In this document: piece after piece, positions 58,427 through 64,000 of the stretch
Layout: every line of letters starts with the position of its first letter
Numbering within the stretch: the stretch's first letter is position 1
Source: Panax quinquefolius
Taxonomy: Eukaryota; Streptophyta; Magnoliopsida; Apiales; Araliaceae
DNA length: 64,000 nucleotides
NCBI GenBank assembly: GCA_020205615.1
Contig: CM035160.1
Location: 2,474,937-2,538,936 of the forward strand
Direction of reading: 5' to 3'
Notes under the pieces: model-generated
The model's input: only the letters and a program-made list of their open reading frames with translations
What the model was told of the DNA's origin: nothing
The model's database searches: none
Made by a program: the position numbers and the translations under genes

Positions 58427-61400
58427 TCATTTATTTAGAATTAACTTTTAAACATGAACTGTCATGTTGAGAGGAGAGTTTATTTGACCCCGTAGCAGAT
58501 TCAATACTACCCATTGAAATAGAAATATGCAAATTGACTACCGGAAGGGTGAACTTTAGATTCTTTATTGGTTCTCTGTTTGAGATTTTCTTTTGTCGGC
58601 ACTGAGAATTTTGTTCCTCTAATAATAATAATAATATATTTTAAGCTCAATTTTTTTTGACAAATCTTGATAACAATACACATGTATTTTTAATATTTAC
58701 ACATGGTTCTCTTTCATTTTCGAGAAATAGTTCGTTCATTCAATAAAATTAAGAGAATGCCTACTCTATTCAAAATAAAATTTGAATTACAAACTTCTGG
58801 TGTATCTAATTTAACATATGTGCAATCATCTATCAATCACCATAAACGAAATCAACTCTCTATCTAGAGAGAAATCAAGTTAAAAAAAAATAAAAATAAA
58901 AGTCCCACAAGAATTTCACAAGGACAGAAAATATACGCGGCTAAAAAGATATAGGAGAGAGTCTCTTAAAAAGAGAAAAGAAACCCTCTCCATATATAAT
59001 TTTGATGTTTTTTTTAAACATAAACATATTATTCAAAACTCAAACCCAATATACCAAAAAATAACACGTATAGTCTCCTCCTAATTAATCTTGTATTCAC
59101 ACGACGTCGTTTAGACGAAAATGAACATCTGCAATAACTGCAACTAAAAGACCCCTGATTCCCGCCATACCCCTGATTGCTGTAGTTTCAACTTTCAACA
59201 CATCGGCTCTCAACGGACATTCGCCGGCCGGTAACATCTTCCCTCCCTTCCATCTCTCTCCTTGCCGTTAATCTTAACCTAAATGATACTTGCTAAAAAT
59301 AAAAAATAATTTTAAAACAAGCACAATTTGACCGATCACAACACTTTCCCCCCACATTTTTCCTTTATTGAATCTATGATTCGGACTTTTGGTTAATTAA
59401 ATGGATATTCCGAGAACATTTTTGATTGAATTCAATCTTATTCTCGTCACTTAGTATGATTAATTAGGAATGAATTTCAGTAACCCTAATTTTTTTTGGT
59501 ACCTTTTACTAACTTTACCAACTCAGCTTGTTATGTGTGTAATCAATTAACCATAATCAGACATTTTGTTGACAGTGCTCTAATTTACCTGCATCAGAGC
59601 CATCAATTAAAATTTTGCCAAGTTCCCTTAGGTACATACTCTCTTTTATGTTTAAGTATTTAACAAACTAAAAAAATAAAGTAGGGGAGAGAGTAGTAAT
59701 AAGTTTCAATTTGTCCTCTATAAATCCCATAAGTATATAAAGATTCTTTCTTTTTCCTAAAAAGGAGTGTACCGTTCTTAATTGCTTTGAGAGTAAAATA
59801 GTCTTTATATAACATTTTGAATTTGAATTATGTATTTTATACATCTTTTGTGGGACCTTGCATAATTCATCGTTTTCTTTTTGTATGCTTCTCTCATTTT
59901 TTATTTATTTTTTGAAGTACAACTTTCATTAATACTTATTATTTCTGGTAAGTTCGTTACTATTTTCAGTTTTTTATGCTATTGAACAAGCTTAAGGATC
60001 CTCATTTTTTAAGAAATTAGTAGCAGCTCCGTGGACCATTGTGTACCGTCTCTAGTCTGCTTCTAGTTCTTAGGTTTTAGAATCAAAATGATGAGGTACC
60101 AGGAATCAATGAATCATAGTAAGGTATCTTAGTTTCGTTTTCTATAAAGCGTACATATGTTGATTTATATCATGTTTCAACTCCATGAAAATTATGTCAT
60201 GAAAAATATTCTGATGGTCGACTATGGCTACATGCCTAGTACTAATAAGAAAGTAAACGGCCCCTTATGGTAGGACCAAAAGGTGGCAAGAGATGTTCAT
60301 GGCCAAGCAATGTGGTATTTCTGAAATCTTGGTTCTGATGTGAGATGGCTATACGAGTAGTATCAAACCATGCAGATGACCCCAAAGAGAAAAGGACATA
60401 TAATGCAGCTGTTCAGCGCAGTTAGATTTGAGTTGCAGATCTGAGGGAGTGGTGGTGAAGAGTATAGACTACAGATGGGCCCTTAAATTGAAATTCATTT
60501 TAATTGAGTAGATGGCTCGGGACCCATGTGGTTTGTTTGTAGATTCTTTGTGGAATTGAAGCACAAAGCTAGTCTTTGCATTTGATTCTGTTCTGTACTA
60601 ACAGTAGCTGTACACTTTCTTTAGCCAGGTTGGATACTATTTTAGCGTGATAAACTTGAATTATAGCAGCATAAGTGTAGTTGATCCATCTATTGTCGTT
60701 ACACTACATAGACAGAAGCAATTTTAGGTCTATATCTGGAGAACTAAGGTTTAGTGCTACAGCCTGTTTGTACAACCCTCAGATATCTTCTGCCTTTGGT
60801 TTTCCAAGAAAAATATGAATAAAATTATTGAACTGTTATGTATTTTTGTGCGCTTTCTTCTGAATGCCATGTTATGTGATCATCATACTAGGATACTGGG
60901 ATTTGGGAAGAGGAACTGATCCGTTTTACTGCAGATTGTTCAGATAAATTGTTCATAAGCACTGTTTCTTTTCTTAGAATTTCCACTGTGGTCTTTTGCC
61001 TAACATATTTGGGTTAAACTCCCCATTTTTTACTACAAGGAAAAGCGTTTGACATATTAAAGATGTTACAACTTACAATGATTAGTTTTAACATTCAGTC
61101 TATTTAGCAAACCTTACAACTAGGCCAACAGAATGAGTCCTTACTTGAAATAAATTATTACTGAATAGTCCTAGCAGCTCGAAATTTATTTTAGTGCTCA
61201 CTGCAATTATCTATAAGAATGTTGACAAAACAACACCAGAAGAATGAAAAGATTGTAGACTACTATTTCTCTACTAGAATGCCTAAGTAGCTAGAACCCC
61301 GACTCTGTTGGGTGGACCATGGCTGTAGAGAGAAAGTTACATTTTCTTTTACTGATAACAATTAAGATGGTTTTACTTCTGACCCAGGTTTTTTGTGGAT

Positions 61401-61738
61401 GATTGAAGTTTGGAGAATTCTTTTAAAGCTGTTAGCCTGTTACGAAGGGCTAGTATGATTGGCCAGACATGACAAAAGCCCAAACCATCAACTAGTGTGT
61501 ATCTGTACTCAAAGGTTAGTATGAGCATAACCACCTACTTGTTCTACAATTTTAGATAATATAATGCAAAGTGGCATAGCAGTCATTACTAGTTCATATG
61601 TTTTTGCTTCCTTAATTGCCTGATAATGATAGTCACGTGTTACAATAGTTTTACTCTCACTATTAGGCCATATAGATCCCCTTCCTTAATTGTCGTCAAA
61701 AGCTAACTAACTACTGTATAGTAAAATTAAGGCATATC
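58427..61738. other. Long intergenic region, no protein gene seen
   Basis: No open frame resembles a known protein. A locally GC-richer block at about 59100-59280 (GACGTCGTTTAGACG, CGGCCGGTAAC, pyrimidine-rich) looks promoter- or leader-like on the plus strand. Less AT-rich text continues to about 60900. This could be a non-coding transcript or a gene start whose exons I cannot recognise. Confidence 0.4.
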
Positions 61739-61812
61739 GGTGTCGTGGTGTAGTTGGTTATCACGTCAGTCTAACACACTGAAGGTCTCCGGTTCGAGTC
61801 CGGGCGACGCCA
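61739..61812 (+). tRNA. tRNA-Val (anticodon AAC)
   Basis: A 74-nt cloverleaf. The acceptor stem GGTGTCG pairs with CGACGCC (one G-U pair). The D arm carries TAGTTGGTTA (A box), and the anticodon stem TCAGT/ACTGA encloses the loop CTAACAC with anticodon AAC. The T arm is TCCGG/CCGGG with loop TTCGAGT (B box GGTTCGAGTCC). The discriminator base is A and CCA is not encoded, as expected for a nuclear gene. AAC (inosine-modified at the first position) reads GUU, GUC and GUA Val codons. A short T-run (TTTGTTTTAGG) follows as a weak RNA polymerase III stop. Confidence 0.96.
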
Positions 61813-63154
61813 TTTGTTTTAGGATTTTACATGCTCACTTAGGCCTTTGGCTCACAACTATGGCACCACGAGTTTGGAATTGTAACAGGATTAGTTATTA
61901 TATCTGAAACCTATACACAGCTCATTCTCCCATAACATATACATAGTTACTAATGACTTTTTTACTAATACATTATTTAATTAGTATTGAAATTCTAGTT
62001 TCTGATATAGAATAATTTTGAAGTATTTTTGAACAGAATATGAGTTTCCGCCTATGCTTTACAGAGAAGAACTGATTGTAATTCTTCCTCTGCGGGCTTG
62101 TGGCTCAATCCATGTGCTAGGCAACAGAGACTTGTATCCTAATATATTCATTTATAGCTGGTCAAACTCAAAGATAATAATATTTAAGATAATAGTAATG
62201 TGCTGTCATCTTGAACTTAGGTAGTTTTTGAAGAGAGATAAACAAGGTACTGGGAATGATGGACCTCTGGTCCATTGTCCTATGGGCCCTACCCATCTTC
62301 CAATAGATGTTGATCCGCAAGTTGCTGAGCTGAAATAGTGAATCAGTGGACCATTCTTTGGCAAAAATTATGATAGGCATGTGACGAAAATAATGTACGC
62401 TGAGATAACATCCAGAAGCTACAGTTCTAGTTACTACTCAGGATAATTAGCCTTGTTTGATGTAGATAATCAGTTCCCTAAATCGTTTTCTCTCTGTATT
62501 GGTGTTCGTGTGTTTGAGAGTTAGGGAGAGAGAGAGAGAGAATATACATTGATCACTAGTTGCTCTCAAAAACTTAATAACTGTATTGATGTTGCAGTTG
62601 AAAGCAATTGGACAGAGAGGACATACCTTTAGTCCAACTTATTTACTTATAGCTACACATATACTTGCTATTTGTATCATTGTATTAATGCTACCTACAA
62701 AAGGAACTTGAACTTATTAACAATTAAAAGAAACTTTTTATAACTTCAATGACTAATCACCAAAGAAAGAGACATTTCTGTTTCATTAGAACTAGCTTTT
62801 AATCACTGGCTGCATAATTCCTGGAAATTGTTTAAGGAACTTCAAAACATGTAGAGATTGAAAGAGACAATATGTATCAAAGAAAGAAGGTATTTGTCAT
62901 TATAACTGATCACTGAATAATTGTACAAACCGTATAAAACTTTAAAATAAGAAAAGAAAAAAAGAAAGAAAAAAAGCCTCATCTTCCTCACTAGTCAGTA
63001 TACAAAATGCCCAAAATTGTCAAAACTTGGGCTTTTTGGAGAGGGCTATCTGTGTGCTATATGTTCTTTCTTCTTTGTATTTTTACATCATACATGTAGC
63101 TCTTTCCTACCATGTAATAAACAAAACAATAAAAATTTGAAGTAATTCCACTGA
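61813..63154. other. Intergenic sequence between tRNA-Val and YUCCA
   Basis: No coding region recognised. A GA microsatellite lies at about 62524-62541. The right part, near 63000-63154, is likely the 3' UTR of the YUCCA gene on the minus strand. Confidence 0.5.
62524..62541. repeat. GA dinucleotide microsatellite
   Basis: A run of alternating G and A, about 18 bases. Confidence 0.85.
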
Positions 63155-64000
63155 TCAGAATGTTGAAATGCATCGTCGATGCGTAGGGACTTTTTGTTTT
63201 TTCTGCTTTAAATCCTCCTTCCAGACTTTAGAAATATCTTGCGCTATTCTCATGGCATCTGAGGATGCACCAGCGAGCCCTCTCCTCGTGAATCCAACAG
63301 CATAGAGTCCAGCCTTTCCCTTCCAACCATTTGGGAATGGTGTCTTAGGAAGACCATTCTTGGAGAAGAAATCAGTTTCCTGTTCATAATCAAATAACAA
63401 AACATAAGCCAATATGTCCACACTCTGTAATCAACCAAGAAGCTTCCAAAGTAGTTTTCTTTTAAAAAATATATTTCTTTTTCATATTGGGAAATAGGAC
63501 AAAACCGTCACCCATTAAACAGAAAATAAGCTATCTTTTCATGGGTTTTATTAGTTTAAAATTCCAGTAAGAAAAATCTTAGAAGAATAAACAGAGGAAT
63601 AGAACATTTTCTCACCTGTAACCAATAGGGGACATTGCTGCAGTAGCCAGTAGCCAAAACAACCGAATCAATTTCTAGCTCTTCGTCATTAACAAACTGT
63701 ACCATGTTCTTTGAGAACCTCTTGATTCCAGGAACCACCTCAATATCGCGGGATCTAATCTTTTCTAGTGCACCAATGTCAAGAACAGGGGTCTTTCCAT
63801 GAGTGTTCTTGAGCTCCAAAGGACCAATTGATGGCCTTTTTAGACCATAGCTGTCGGTATTTCCAAGAATAAACCATGCCAAAACTAGTAGAAGCTTATC
63901 AACCAGCCAAAGGGGTAGCCACTTCATCATTATCATGGCTAATTCGAAAGTTGATTTTCCGAAAATCTGTCTTGGCAATACATGAACCTGAAGATAAGAA
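63155..64000 (-). CDS. YUC: YUCCA-type flavin monooxygenase, C-terminal two exons (partial)
   Basis: Minus strand. An internal exon (63987-63616, 124 codons) and the final exon (63379-63155, 74 codons plus TAG) are joined by a GT-AG intron in phase 0; upstream exons lie beyond 64000. YUCCA enzymes use FAD, NADPH and O2 to turn indole-3-pyruvate into auxin at the endoplasmic reticulum. The internal exon starts [17 protein letters not shown]. It has a hydrophobic stretch ([17 protein letters not shown]), then [20 protein letters not shown], and ends with the FMO motif [16 protein letters not shown]. The last exon has [36 protein letters not shown] and DAMRIAQDI, and ends HRRCISTF. These are hallmarks of the YUCCA family. 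The FAD and NADPH Rossmann motifs are on the missing exons. Which paralogue it is cannot be settled from this part. Confidence 0.93.

Overview
This is a nuclear window from a flowering plant, most likely a eudicot. It carries spliced genes with GT-AG introns, nuclear genes for chloroplast-targeted proteins (photosystem I subunit PsaE and a GrxS12-type glutaredoxin), a YUCCA-type flavin monooxygenase and a nuclear tRNA-Val(AAC). About 48 of the 64 kb is long-terminal-repeat (LTR) retrotransposon sequence of Ty3/gypsy type. The pol ends in a chromodomain-like tail (VKVLWRNH..EEMTWELE), which points to the Tekay/Del chromovirus lineage.

Layout. (1) 1-17334 is a stack of nested chromoviruses in two sister LTR families, called A (about 2.8 kb LTR) and B (2.3-2.5 kb LTR) here. 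Reading inwards, an A element (3' end at 14354-17334) is interrupted by a B element (11321-14353), which is interrupted by a second A element (4995-11320), which is interrupted by a third A element on the minus strand (1-4994). (2) 17335-22742 is gene space: a foldback MITE, a non-autonomous hAT element with a perfect 8-bp target duplication and a captured heat-shock-factor-like fragment, and the three-exon PSAE gene. (3) 22743-53285 is one family-C chromovirus (about 1.94 kb LTRs, perfect 5-bp duplication ATTCA). It has grown to 30.5 kb because a B element (B1, 28991-50679) landed in its integrase. B1 was in turn hit by a solo LTR (34668-36555) and by a second, complete B element in the opposite orientation (B2, 36853-46785, duplication AGGAA). 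(4) 53286-64000 is gene space again: the five-exon GRXS12 gene (minus), a long non-coding stretch with a Stowaway-like MITE and a tRNA-Val gene, and the last two exons of a YUCCA gene (minus) that runs off the right edge.

PSAE (+) and GRXS12 (-) are convergent. Removing the family-C nest leaves only about 1.5 kb between their stop codons, so the whole 30.5-kb nest sits in a short tail-to-tail intergenic space. None of the retrotransposon polyproteins is open. All are broken by many frameshifts and stops, while the three host protein genes read cleanly. I found no bacterial features, no CRISPR array and no convincing new enzyme system. The most unusual items are the nested architecture, the hairpin-forming tandem arrays in the transcribed leaders of both LTR families, and the heat-shock-factor fragment inside the hAT element.
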